Shown in pieces: positions 35,491-46,650 of a stretch of DNA of 64,000 nt. This DNA is from Climacium dendroides. Taxonomy: Eukaryota > Streptophyta > Bryopsida > Hypnales > Climaciaceae. Position 1 is the stretch's first letter; the number at the start of each line of letters is the position of its first letter. The notes beneath the pieces were generated by a model. It searched no databases. It had not been told where the DNA came from and saw only the letters and a program-made list of their open reading frames with translations. The stretch covers positions 44,096,555 through 44,160,554 of the forward strand of contig OX467083.1 of NCBI GenBank assembly GCA_950106755.1, given 5' to 3'. A program made the position numbers and the translations under genes.

Positions 35491-37843
35491 CCATTCCTCA
35501 GCCATAGTGTGGGGGGAAGTCAAATTTGCATTGAACTTCGTCATGTGATTTTTCTTTTCCATGGAGAGCGGGAAGCCATTAATGCAGCTAGCCCTTCATT
35601 TGAGTTTTGGGAATATCTTCAGGTCAATGGCTGCATTAACCCTTGAAGGACCAAGGTCATTTTTCTGTCAAAAACCACTCAAAACTGTCATTTCTGCTGC
35701 ATTCATTCAAGATAACCAAAAAAAACTTTTTTTAGAATCTAACCATAGGATCTTATAATTTATTTGTCTAACATTACATGGTAAAAATCTCAAAACGTTT
35801 GACCGTATAGATTAAAGATATAAGCATTCAAAGTTGAAAAAGAAAGATTTTTTCAACTCTAGTTTGTTAATTTGTCACATTTTGAGGTTTAGGGTTTTTC
35901 ACTATGTTAGGATACCCAAATTTAATGATTTAGAGTTGAAATTTTGGTGGTAAATTTCTATATTAGGAAGGCATATGAAGGGGAATCTAAAAATACAATA
36001 TTTTATGCCCTCCACATCCATGTAAATAGGGGTCCTTTGCACAAACATTTCTAAACATTGAAAATGGTTTCAAGATTATTCTTTTTATGAAATCTCATCA
36101 ACATAAAGTGCTTTCAAATGGAAATTTTTTAGTTCTTATTTTATTTTTTTCTATTTTTTACAAATTAAAATGTGAAAGTGCCTATTTTCATGAGATTTTG
36201 TACTTTTCTAGTTCTCCTACTTAAAGAATTTTTCTATGCTTTTCCTTCCTAGGGTACCTCCTTCTTAAAAATGAATACATTAAATTTATTTTTTTAATTT
36301 AAAAAAAATTCTAATTATAAAGTACTCCCCAAAAAATTAGGAGTACTCTACAAAATGCTACAAAAACTCTATGATGTTTCTTGCAATGACCCATTAAATA
36401 GATTTGCAACCAATTGAAAGTCTTATGGTATATTAAAAAAATTACCATTTACTATGACAATGTATTACATATAAAAGATTTTTTTTGGAAAAAATCATCA
36501 ATTCCAACAAAAATTACTTATTTTTTGTTGTAAGGAAAATCTATAGGACAATCCAAGCATCAACCCTTAAAAGTCCCTCATAGTTATAGGCATGTGGATA
36601 TAATGTTTTAAGGGAGAAATAAATTTTGGAAAGAGAATAATCTAGATATAAAATCTTTGATTTCTCAAATTATTTTTCCATCCCTAAATGAATTGATTCA
36701 AAACCTTGCACAAAATTTATGAAGTACCTAGTGATCAAGCCTAGTCATGAAACACACAAACACAAGTAGAAAACTGTATTAAAAAAAAAGAAGTTGGAGG
36801 TGACATATGTATTTCCTGTAATCTAAAAACATCAAATTCAACAAGAATTTGTCTTGTCTTTGACATTTTGACATTACAAAAAATACATATGTGATCTAGA
36901 ATATTTTTTCAACAAGGTTTTTAAATTTCTATTAGTGATAATTGTTTTTACAACATTATGGGATGTATTTTACATCATGCGTTTTATATAGCTTAGGAAA
37001 TAGCTCTTGAAAATATTCATAAATCACCTTATTGATGTAGGATTTCTTATAGATTATATGCATACTTCCATTTAACATTTGCTGACATTTGAAGTTTTGT
37101 CATTATCTATGTGGCTTTTGAATGGTCTACAAAGTTTTGGAGTAATCTAAAATGCAACATCTACATTTGGACCAAACAATGTCATTGAAACCTAAAATGT
37201 TGATGTTACAACATGTACATAATCAAAACATTAGAGCCTAAGAGAGGCCAAGGGGGGGGGTGACTTAGAAAATTTAGCATATTATGTATGGCCAAAGATA
37301 TGGTACATTTTATTCAGTGCTCCTAAATCTTTGAAAAAGATTTGAAATAATGTATTATAAAAAATAGGTGAATCACGATTATAATAAATATATAGACATA
37401 AATAATTTGGCCAATTTTGTTTTTAGATTTAATGTACCATGAAGTAAAAGTATCCTAGGATGGAACTATGATTAGGGTCTATATTCCTGCCATGTATTGT
37501 ACTAAACATGGATGGATGAATGTGGTGGTTTTGGGGTTGTCTCTATCAATGTGGATGAATCTCAATCTTTTTTTTGCTTGTTTTGCTTAGGTCGTCTCTC
37601 TCATTTTAGCAGGCTTTGTTTTGTGGCAAAGGTTGCATTGTGTTGGATTTTGGATTTGAACTTGCACATGGTTTTGGTTCATTTATAGTATAGAACTTGC
37701 GGTTTACACTTCCAATGTTGGGTGGAATCAATTGAATGTCATACATTGAGAGCCTCTCTTTACTAAGTAATTGATTCTCTTTTGTTTTGCAAAGTGTTTG
37801 TATACAATTTTGCATTCATACTAAAGTTGTAGGGTCCTCATTT
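35491..37843. other. AT-rich intergenic region, no gene seen
   Basis: Only short frames; no protein signature. A copy of the dispersed TTAACCCTTGAAGGACCAAGG motif lies at 35636-35656. A G-run (10 G) is at about 37250-37260. Confidence 0.5.
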
Positions 37844-38071
37844 CACTATAAGAAAACCTTGTTTTACGTGATGGATTGACATCAAAAGGAACGGATTTTA
37901 GGTGACATCAAAGGTGACATCAAAAAATAAACCCATGTTTTTATGTCAACAATGATGTCCAATATAACATCAATGGACATCGTTGTTGACATAAAAACAT
38001 GGGTTTTTTTTTTTCAATATCACCTAAAATCCGTTCCTTTTGACATCAATAAATTTTGGTTTCTTATAGTG
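37844..38071. mobile_element. CACTA-type MITE, 228 bp, with TTT target duplication
   Basis: Ends are CACTATAAGAAAACC and, inverted, CACTATAAGAAACC. TTT flanks both sides (37841-37843 and 38072-38074), the 3 bp duplication expected of CACTA transposases. The interior is a long inverted repeat: the CCCATGTTTTTATGTCAAC arm near 37933 pairs with the GTTGACATAAAAACATGGG arm near 37984, and the GGAACGGATTTTAGGTGA arm pairs with its complement near 38022. It encodes nothing and would need a transposase in trans. Confidence 0.88.
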
Positions 38072-38748
38072 TTTACATCTACCTATGTCTTTTAATACTC
38101 TACCTCTGTCACTATACCTAGATCCTAGGTTAATTAAGTTGGAGGTAGCTAGAGCCCTAGGAAACATAAGTAGATATAAATGAAAAGACTAAAATTTGCA
38201 TAAATGAAGAGTCTATCGATTAAATAGCTACATATTTTATAGGACTAGATCCATTGCAAAATAGTCAAACGTCATGTTTGAACTAAATTTTTCTTTTAAA
38301 ATTGTCTTGAAATATGAATCTAATATTTTATTATATCACACTATGAACTATCAATCATTATTAAAATTTTAACTTTGTTTCATGACAAATTGTGATAGTT
38401 ATTTTCTTAAAGTCATTTGAAGTTTATCTCTACTGTCTCCAATTCAAAATCTTTAATTATAATGAAGAAATGGTATGAAAAATGATATGGTCTATTTAAT
38501 TAGTCTCCTCTATCAAATTACCCTATAAATAATACTCCTTGATCACACTTGATATGCAAACCCTCTTAAGAGTCAACCCATAGGAAAGCCTAGTATCAAA
38601 TTTTGGTGCACTTACAAATACAACTTTGAAATTTCATAATTTTTTTATATGATATTCAAATAAGTGCATTTGAATCTCCTTTTACATGCCAATAAGATCC
38701 AATATAATTTCCTCTATTGAATTGCTACATATTGTAAGGACAATAATA

Positions 38749-39052
38749 TTCTTTTTGGATGAAAATACATTCTTTGAATGAATATACATTCTTTGAATGA
38801 ATATACATTCTTTGAATGAATATACATTCTTTGAATGAATATACATTCTTTGAATGAATATACATTCTTTGAATGAATATACATTCTTTGAATGAATATA
38901 CATTCTTTGAATGAATATACATTCTTTGAATGAATATACATTCTTTGAATGAATATACATTCTTTGAATGAATATACATTCTTTGAATGAATATACATTC
39001 TTTGAATGAATATACATTCTTTGAATGAATATATATTCTTTTGAATGAATTA
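38749..39052. repeat. 19 bp minisatellite, about 15 units plus one degenerate unit
   Basis: TTCTTTGAATGAATATACA repeats with a fixed 19 bp step from 38770; fifteen TTCTTTGAATGAA cores are counted, fourteen identical and the last with an extra T and TATATA. A degenerate unit (TTCTTTTTGGATGAAAATAC) precedes at 38749. Because 19 is not divisible by three, the minus strand reads through all frames as a 19-residue periodic peptide; that is a by-product. Each unit has a CATTC-TTT-GAATG inverted repeat. Confidence 0.97.
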
Positions 39053-40239
39053 TCTAAGCTTCATCTACATTTTGTGTATATCATCCATTTATATAGATGT
39101 AACAACTTCATCATTCAAGTAAAGATCGCTTCTACACTATCCAAAATAAATGAAGAAAAAAAAACAAAAAAACATTTAGACATATCGTACTCACCTTAGT
39201 TATGTGAGGAGGGTAGCACATGGTTGGACATGGCATCTTCACTCCAATCTTTATTCACACTTGGCAATAGTATCTTGCCATTGGTCAACAAAAATGTGAC
39301 CCTAATGCAGTTGGTATTGCACTCAACACCTTCACAGGCTCTACAAAAAGAAGGGTTTCACTACAAATTTATGCTCTTTGTTTAGTGGTCGACCTTGCTT
39401 GGCACTTCAATAGTCAGTGCAATCATGGTGATGATTGATTAATCAACAAATCATGAATAGGTAGTTCAAATAGCTCAACTTCTGCAACTCTTGCAGTTAT
39501 GAAAGTAGCCGTTTTGCCTAGTCAACTAAAATAAAGTTTGTGATGGCATTCATAGGTTGAGAGCATGTCCACCCATCTTGCAAAAATGTGACTAGCAAAA
39601 TGCTAGGCCTTCCATTTTGTAAGCTAGAGGCAATAATTAGCATCACTAGTTGGATATGTGGAGGCCAAGAAGAAGTGGCTTGTGGGAGGGTTTAGGAGAG
39701 AGGGGACGGAGCTATGGCTCTTCATCACAAAGTTTAGACGTTATAGTTTGGCAATAGTTATCGTGCGGTTAAAGTTCAGTTGCTCAGTCAATCCAGGCTA
39801 ATTGTGTACAAATTTCTTGTCCTTTGCCATTTTGCAGGCTAATGGGTGATTTGCAAAATGACCCCAATATGCAAGCCCTCCCTCTTAAGAAGTCATCTGT
39901 TTTGCAAGACGGGTAGGACACTTTTGCAAGCTACTCTTAAAAAGTCATTCGTTTTGCAAGATAGGTGATGCTTTGAGGCACAACAAACTGCAACCTTCGC
40001 TTTAGTGTCGAGGCCTCCCGAACTGACTCGGAATATACAGTAGATGCAGTGCCAAATACAATGGTCCGGACTGAGATGCTCTTACAGGTCACCGTTCACG
40101 GTTGGGGATGCACTCAATTCTCGGCCTCTAAAATCCCCGGTACCTGCGTCCTCGAACCAGACTTCGCCGGTCTCTACCTTTCAGTCTCTTGATCTTTTTT
40201 CCTGCACTCCGTTGCATCTCCTCGCACTGTGGAACCATC
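39053..40239. other. Spacer and promoter region before the TBL2-like gene
   Basis: No gene is seen. Around 39840-39980 the phrase GTTTTGCAAGA(C/T)(G/A)GGT with CTCTTAA(G/A)AAGTCAT occurs twice (about 39880-39910 and 39930-39965), a short diverged duplication. The last 200 bp before 40240 is GC-richer and probably contains the TBL2 promoter and leader. Confidence 0.45.
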
Positions 40240-43200
40240 ATGGCCGATACTACGGCCTTGTGGGCTCTCTTCGTCGCTTTGCTTCTCGGATTCCTTTCAA
40301 TCCTGCTCTTCGTCTTAAACCCTAAACCGCACTCCAAATCACCTCCAACTCCTACCACTCCTCAAACTGCTCCTCTTTCATCGAAGAAAACTCCCGCATC
40401 CATGTCTCACCCCAAGCAACGCTCCCTGGCCGCCGATAAGGTCCCTCCCGCTTCGTTTAGGGTTGATTTCTGGTTCGCAATCGTGTATCCAATTGTAATC
40501 GCATGTTTTCTCTTCTTTGCAGGCGCATCGGCACCATGCGCACCATCCCTTGGAGCTGAATACTCTTAAAGGACATGCGGATGCTGTCACCGCCATTGCC
40601 TTCGCTTCCAATGGGCGAGCCTTAGCCACAGGTGCACTGCTTGCTCTTGGATTTCTGCCCTAAGTTTTCTTCATTCTCAGCTCTGGCCAGCTACTATGCG
40701 GTTTATTGTATTTAGTGTCGTCGATGAATTATTGTGATATCGAATTTGCGTGCTACGAATGAACTGAGCTTCGGATCTCCATCAACAAGCTTTGGAGGGA
40801 ATTACCATTCAATCAATGAGTGACTAGGGCAAGATCCAAAGCTTTCTCAATTTTATGCATAAATAGTCACACCAATAATGTTCAAATTAGAATTAAATGT
40901 ATGAATAGGTGTATAGTGTGTAGTGTATCGTGAATAGTGCATCATTCACTAAGTAGAATAATCGCTGTAGCTGCAATGATTCCTTTGTAACAGATGCTGC
41001 AATGCTGTGGTTTTCACTAAAGTTGGGGACTTGGGACTGCAGCATGTGCTGACAGAGTGGTACGAGTCTTCAAATTGGATGATATCGCGGGAAAAAGCTT
41101 CAAGTATGACTTCACTTCCAAAACCCTGATTTTTGATTTTTGATTTTCAGGATGGTTATTAATGGCCATGATTGTTGGTCCTCCTGACATGTTCGTTCTA
41201 TCTATTGCAGGTTTTTGCGCATAAATCTTCCGAGTGGGAGTAGTTGTCCAACAAAAGTAGCATTTGGACAAGGCTCAAATCAGCTCGTGATTGCAACTGA
41301 GGATATCTCTGGTAAGGAAGTCTGATACACTGCATTCTATTACTCTTGTGCCGACTTGCAAGTTTCATGTCTCAGAATTATTCACCTGTTTGACGTTGAA
41401 GTACAGTTTACACTAGTGACCATTTGGAAGAAGCGCATTTTGAATTTCGCCAGAATATGCTTACCTTGCCTTCTTATGATCGGTCTCCCTGCAACGCTGT
41501 CTAAACTTTCTTGAATCATATACTATGGTTTAGGGTTTTCACTAAAGTATATGATCAGAATCATATACTATGGTTTAGGGTTTTCACTATAGTTGGGGAC
41601 TTGGTATAGTATATGATTCTGATCGTTTGTTACCGATCCTTTAACTCCGACGATTTCACACACAATTTGTAAAGGTACATGCTTAGGAAATGTGGCTGGT
41701 GATCTTTCAGGCACGGGACTTTGTATGTATGCTTCAGCTGGTGGGGGAGCAGCATCTGCTGCTAAAGAGCAGGGTAAACTTGCGCAACCGGAGATAAAAT
41801 GGGAACTGAAGAATGCTCATGACAAGAAGGGAATTGTGTCACTTGTGGGTTCCCCTGCCACGTACGGAAATGGAAATGGCGGAGTCTTGCTGGCCTCTTC
41901 CTCTGAAGGTCTAGTTTCTCATGTTTAATTGTTTTTTCTCATTTTTATATGAAGGATCGGATTTCGTAAGACTGAGTAGATAATATCCCTGGGCAGTTTG
42001 CGTTACATTGAACGTAATAGATCTGCTTATCCGCTATGGACAATTTCGTACTTTTTCATCGTCGATTCTTAGTCAGCGCTCTAGGAGGTGATGACAATGT
42101 GTAGTCAATAATCCGCCAATAATTAATTGCAGGAACGGACATCAAGTTATGGGTAGCCGAGAGTGGCAAGTGTGTAGGCACAGTGGACACCAACCAGCTG
42201 AAAAACACTATGGCTACTCTTTCTCCCAATGGGCGTTTTGTAGCAGCTGCAGCCTTCACTGCAGACGTTAAGGTGCAGAAAACGTGATGTACCTACATTC
42301 TAGGTGTATTAGTCATGTTGCGGGAGCTCTTTTACTGATGGTTGCATAGATTACTGTTGCGGTAACTTTCGACTTTGGTACATGTAGATTCGTGCAATGT
42401 TGCTCATGGATAGAAGCTGTTCTGTTACAGATCTGGGAAGTTGTGTATGGGAAGGACAATCAAGTGAAAGAAGTCCCTAAGGTTATGCAGCTTAAGGGCC
42501 ACAAGGTTAGTCTTCGACCAATTTGGAACTGGTCTCCATGCATTTGCGATTATTTCAGATTGAATCGAACAGCACGTTTCTGTGGAATTTCTGTAACTTA
42601 ACTCTTGTGCGTTAGTCAACTCTATGTCAGTTAGTTGCATTTCCAAGGATATCAATCTTGTGGTTTGTGGATAAGATCACTGTGATCTCAGCTGTGTTTT
42701 TGAACCTCTAAGTGACGCTCTCCAAAGGAAGGTGGTTCTTAAGGTTGACGATTCTAGTGATTGATTGCGTGACTAGTTTTTTTGGATTTTGTTACACTGT
42801 TGCTGATTTTGTTACAATGTTGCTGGGTTACAGAGTGCAGTTACCTGGTTAGATTTCACGAGGGATTCAGAAAGGATAATTACTGCGTCGAAGGATGGGT
42901 CGATTAGGATATGGAACATTGATGGTAATTTTAACATCCCAAGAGTATCTTTACCTACGGTTGAGGGGCGTGACACTTGGAACCAAGCCAAGAAAATCAA
43001 CAATTATGAGAACTCTCATTGTCTCAAGCTGAGAAGTGTCCTAACTTGATAAATGAGAGTGTTTAGAATTTTTTATTTTCTTGGCTTTGGTATCAATTGT
43101 GAAGCGTGCCTGAGTACATGTTTTGTTTCGTAATTTAGATTCTGCTTTCTTATGATTTTTATGATTTGATTAGAGAAATTTATAAGTCCTTATGTTGACT

Positions 43201-44290
43201 GTCTAATTTGTTTGACTTATGTACTGATTCTAAACTGTTCTGCTTTGCAGTTAGATACCACATGGATGAGGATCCCAAGTGTATCAAAGTGATGAAGATT
43301 CCACTTTTGGATTCGAAGGGTGTCCCAGTACATTATGACAGGCTTGCTGTATCACCTGACAACCAGATTCTGGCTGTCACGCACGGCAGCACGCTTCAGT
43401 GGCTGCGCACGGACTCTGGCGAAGTTTTGGACACTGCTGAAAATGCTCATGATGGTGCATGCCTCTTCCGTACTGTTATTGTTTGGAACCTTTTGCTCTT
43501 TGGCTCGTCAGTTCTCAATCGAAGTGTATCTCATCTAAGTGCATGTACTAAAGTAGAAAGTCTACTTAGGAAGCTTATAGTAATTCCTTGAACATATTTC
43601 TATTTTTCAAATGTTAGCATGGTTTCTTCTTTCAATTTATATATTTGACTACCTTCCTTCAAGCTTCCTAAATGCCTTATTTCAATTCCTAAAGATCTGA
43701 AAAGTTAAATGAAAGTTGCCTGGGTCATTTGGGCACTTGCTGGTTAAAGTTCATGTTTGAGTTTTTAGACCCAGATGCGGACCAAAATCATTACCTTGCA
43801 CCAGTAAGAACTTTTTGTCTGATTGATGTCACAGTTTTGCACTCATACTTACGATGTGTTCGTAATTTGATCAGATAACATTACATGCCTAGAGTGGGCA
43901 CCGCAGACACTTCCTACAGGTATTCCTTCCCTGCTTCCTTTCCTTTGTGCTCTATCATCACGCACTTTGTCGCAGGTTAACTGAGATACTTACCATGTGT
44001 TGCTTATTATTGTACCCAGATTCTCAGTGGACGTTCAATGAATGCATTTTTTTCGTGTTTAATGCATTTGTTTGAAGGGTATACAGTTCCATCAGATTCT
44101 AGCTTATGTTCCTGTTTTAATGACTTGCAAGTGCAACATGTCACTGCCGTACTTGGATTTCAATCCTTCGTAATTTGTGAACTTTGATGATTCTAACTCG
44201 AAAATGTTTCCAGAGCGTGGGAAGTCCGCTATTCTGGCAACAGCAAGCTCGGACAAGAAAGTGAAGTTGTGGTATCCTCCGCATTTATGA
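40240..44290 (+). CDS. TBL2: TBL2-like (transducin beta-like 2) ER-anchored WD40 protein
   Basis: Eleven exons: 40240-40440, 40523-40631, 41043-41103, 41211-41311, 41711-41908, 42133-42272, 42431-42505, 42834-42924, 43251-43454, 43875-43919, 44214-44290; phases match and give 433 aa. An N-terminal membrane anchor (ALWALFVALLLGFLSILLFV, residues 6-25) is followed by a Ser/Pro/Lys linker and then a WD40 propeller: LKGHADAVTAIAF, TDIKLWVAESGKCVG, KNTMATLSPNGRFVAAAAF, LKGHKSAVTWLDF, ITASKDGSIRIWNI, THGSTLQWL, ATASSDKKVKLW. This order matches plant and animal TBL2 proteins. In mammals TBL2 sits on the ER and associates with PERK; the plant role is not established. Exon 5 could start at 41676 instead (acceptor AAAG), adding an in-frame insert, but CTTTCAG at 41704-41710 fits conservation better. 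The exon 1 donor (AAG/GTCCCT) is weak. Confidence 0.93.
41513..41624. repeat. Nested direct and inverted repeats inside a TBL2 intron
   Basis: GAATCATATACTATGGTTTA with the following GGGTTTTCACTA occurs at 41513 and again at 41558, a 45 bp step. A perfect 19 bp inverted pair, GATCAGAATCATATACTAT (41553-41571) and its complement (41606-41624), encloses the second copy. A 26 bp stretch at 41578-41603 also repeats the sequence just before the exon 3 acceptor (41009-41034) with one mismatch. Confidence 0.85.
42967..43110 (+). other. Long imperfect hairpin in TBL2 intron 8
   Basis: Arms of about 62-66 nt pair around a loop of about 16 nt. The best-paired part is ACCAAGCCAAGAAAAT against ATTTTCTTGGCTTTGGT, then CTCTCATT against AATGAGAG near the loop. 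It lies in the sense orientation of a transcribed intron, so it would form in the pre-mRNA. It may be a worn MITE or a young MIR-like foldback; I cannot decide. Confidence 0.6.
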
Positions 44291-46230
44291 GTTCAGCTGT
44301 TGCTTTCATCCATAGGCGATATGCTATGACCCACAGAAGGACAGAGTAACCGTCTGAGGTATGCAGGGCGTTTCGCGTTATGAAGCGTAGGAGGATTGAA
44401 CTTAGAGTAGTAAACTTACTCCCAGAAATGACCATGTATCCTTGTGTGAGTTGTACATGTGCGGACATAGGAATGTTAGACTGGATTCACTTTTATTGTT
44501 TTCAATAGAACTGGAGCTCGTCTCCAAGATTGATCTTTGCCTCAATGACATCCATATTGTGTCCGTTTCATTTTGTGTAGGCATGGACAACTCATTGGGT
44601 CATGGCCTAATTTGGATGCTTCAGGTTGGGAACCTAATGGTTGATGTGTACTTGCGAGCTTGGTTCTATGTATTTCAGGTGTAGCGTTTACCTCAAATAG
44701 AGTGATATGAGCAAATAGGTAGTTGATATTTTTAACAACAATACATAGAGTGTCGGTTTGAGGTGCACTATTTTTTGGTTTAACGAGCCTTGTGTAATTC
44801 CCAATTTTGTCACGTAGCATGATCTATGCACATGGAAGTGTACTCAATATGTAGAATGTCTCCACCTCAACAAGTGGCAAAGTAATAGAGATTTCATTGA
44901 TTAATAGTTCAAATGACTTTTCATGTTGCACATATAGGACACTTTAAATTTTCTGTAAGTTTTGACTTTGAAAATTCACTAAATTTATGAAAAGATTCCA
45001 AAAAACATTATATTTTTTTTTTGAAAATTTGTGATTTTCATTTGTCTACTAGTAAAGAGAGAATAGCCTCTAATTGCAAACTTGACTCTCCCTCTATATA
45101 CATCAATTCTTAAATGAGTGGTTCAATCTTAGAATATATGTATCTTTAAGCTTGCAACCCCCAAAATTCATATTTGATGTCTTTATGAACTAATGATGCA
45201 TTTTGATATTGTATGATAATATGATATTGCAAATTATGAAAATGATGACATTTGGATGATCTTTGAGGTGGATTGGACACTTGTAACTATAAATGTGTCA
45301 TAAAGTGTATGAATAGAATGGATTCTTCTAAGTTTGTTGTAGTATCTTTTGCCTCATGTAGTTGCAAATGTTAATGGTTCAAATTTCAAGCTCATTACAA
45401 TATCATTCACTTCTTATAGTTGCAAACTTGCAAATGTTGACAATTCAAATTTTTAACCTGATTTGGTGCATTTACCTATGCAATCAAAAGCTTGCCAAAA
45501 CATTTTTAACTTGGTTTAGTACATTTACCTATGTAATCAAAAGCCTACCAAAACAAAGGTTGTTCAATTAAGATAAGAACTCCAAAAATAGTCCCCTTTA
45601 AGAGCTGATTGTATTTTAGGGGAAGCTAAAGTCCTTGAAATATTGTTAAGTAAATTTTCATAGAAAAAAAAATAGAACTAGCATCTAACCCTAGTCATTT
45701 CATATTTTTGGCACCTTTGTGAACTTAATTATGAATTTTTCAAGATGAGGTGCGCTGGTCATTAAAAGCATCACCTCCTAGAATGTACACAATCGGTACA
45801 TTGATGGTGTATTGAAGAAATGAAACACAATGTAAAGTAGGAGGTTCTCAAAGCATCCATACTCTAAAATCACTCACCTCTTCAAATGTACATTATTTGT
45901 ACATGTTTTTTTTGTAGCCTTCAACAATGTACAAATAGTGGGCAATTAAGAGGTGGGCAATTTTAGAACCCTATGCCATTTCAACTTCAAAATTTCATAA
46001 CTAATTCCACAAAGGTCCAAAAAATATGAAACGACCTGGGCTAGACCCCAATTCCACTTCTCCTTCAAGCAAAATTTACTGAAAAATATTTCAAGAAGCT
46101 TCACCTCCCCAAAATTCAATTTCTGCTCTTAAATGGACGATTTATGAACCTCCTACCTTAGCACTGCAACACTTACTTGGTCAATTTTAGGACCTCCTAC
46201 CTTACTCCATCAAATGCCATGAGCAAGTGC
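44291..46230. other. Spacer between TBL2 and pTAC5, no gene seen
   Basis: The first few hundred bases are likely TBL2 3' UTR. The rest is AT-rich with short frames only. ACATTTACCTATG(C/T)AATCAAAAGC occurs twice (about 45468 and 45525), a 57 bp-step duplication. Confidence 0.45.
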
Positions 46231-46309
46231 CAGGGACCAATTGAAGCAATTGCAGGGACCTACTGCAAGGACCAATTGCAGGGACCAACTGAAGGAAGGG
46301 ACCAACTGA
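46231..46309. repeat. Five short repeats CAGGGACCAAYTG upstream of pTAC5
   Basis: Units read CAGGGACCAATTG, CAGGGACCTACTG, CAAGGACCAATTG, CAGGGACCAACTG and AGGGACCAACTG, with variable spacers, about 340-420 bp before the pTAC5 start codon. The arrangement could be a promoter element cluster or a small minisatellite. Confidence 0.65.
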
Positions 46310-46650
46310 ATTGACGAAAACAAGTCCAGAGGCCGGGATAGAAAAGAGCGACGAAGAGAAAGCCAAAGGTCCCGTCTCGCAAGCAGCACCGCAGGATAAG
46401 CTTAAGCCCCTGACGATTTTCACTGCGGCCCTTCAGTTAGATGCGAAGCTGCTCTTCTCAATTGCAACTTCGAAACCGTGGAATCGTCGCGCAGTTGCTG
46501 CTGTTCTCGATTGTAGCTTCGCAGCCATTATTGAATCGTCGCAATTCGTGCCCGTCCACTTGCTTCGCATTGGTGTTATTGTTCTTGTCATTTTTGTAGT
46601 CGCAGATTGTGAATTTGGGATACGAGCAAACACAGAGAGGGCCGCTCCTG

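Noticed and set aside
35212..35646. Plus-strand frame of 144 codons
   Set aside because: Its core is translation of the GC-rich GGACGTC repeats (repeated RTWTCQG-like peptides); not a gene.
38682..39017. Minus-strand frame with a 19-residue repeated peptide
   Set aside because: It is translation of the 19 bp minisatellite through all frames; no start context, no neighbours and no homologous protein type.
38770..39040. Heat-shock element array (nTTCnnGAAn)
   Set aside because: The unit has TTC and GAA three bases apart, not two, so it does not fit the heat-shock factor pattern.
38749..39052. CRISPR-like array
   Set aside because: Units are contiguous without unique spacers and the genome is a plant nucleus; it is a minisatellite.
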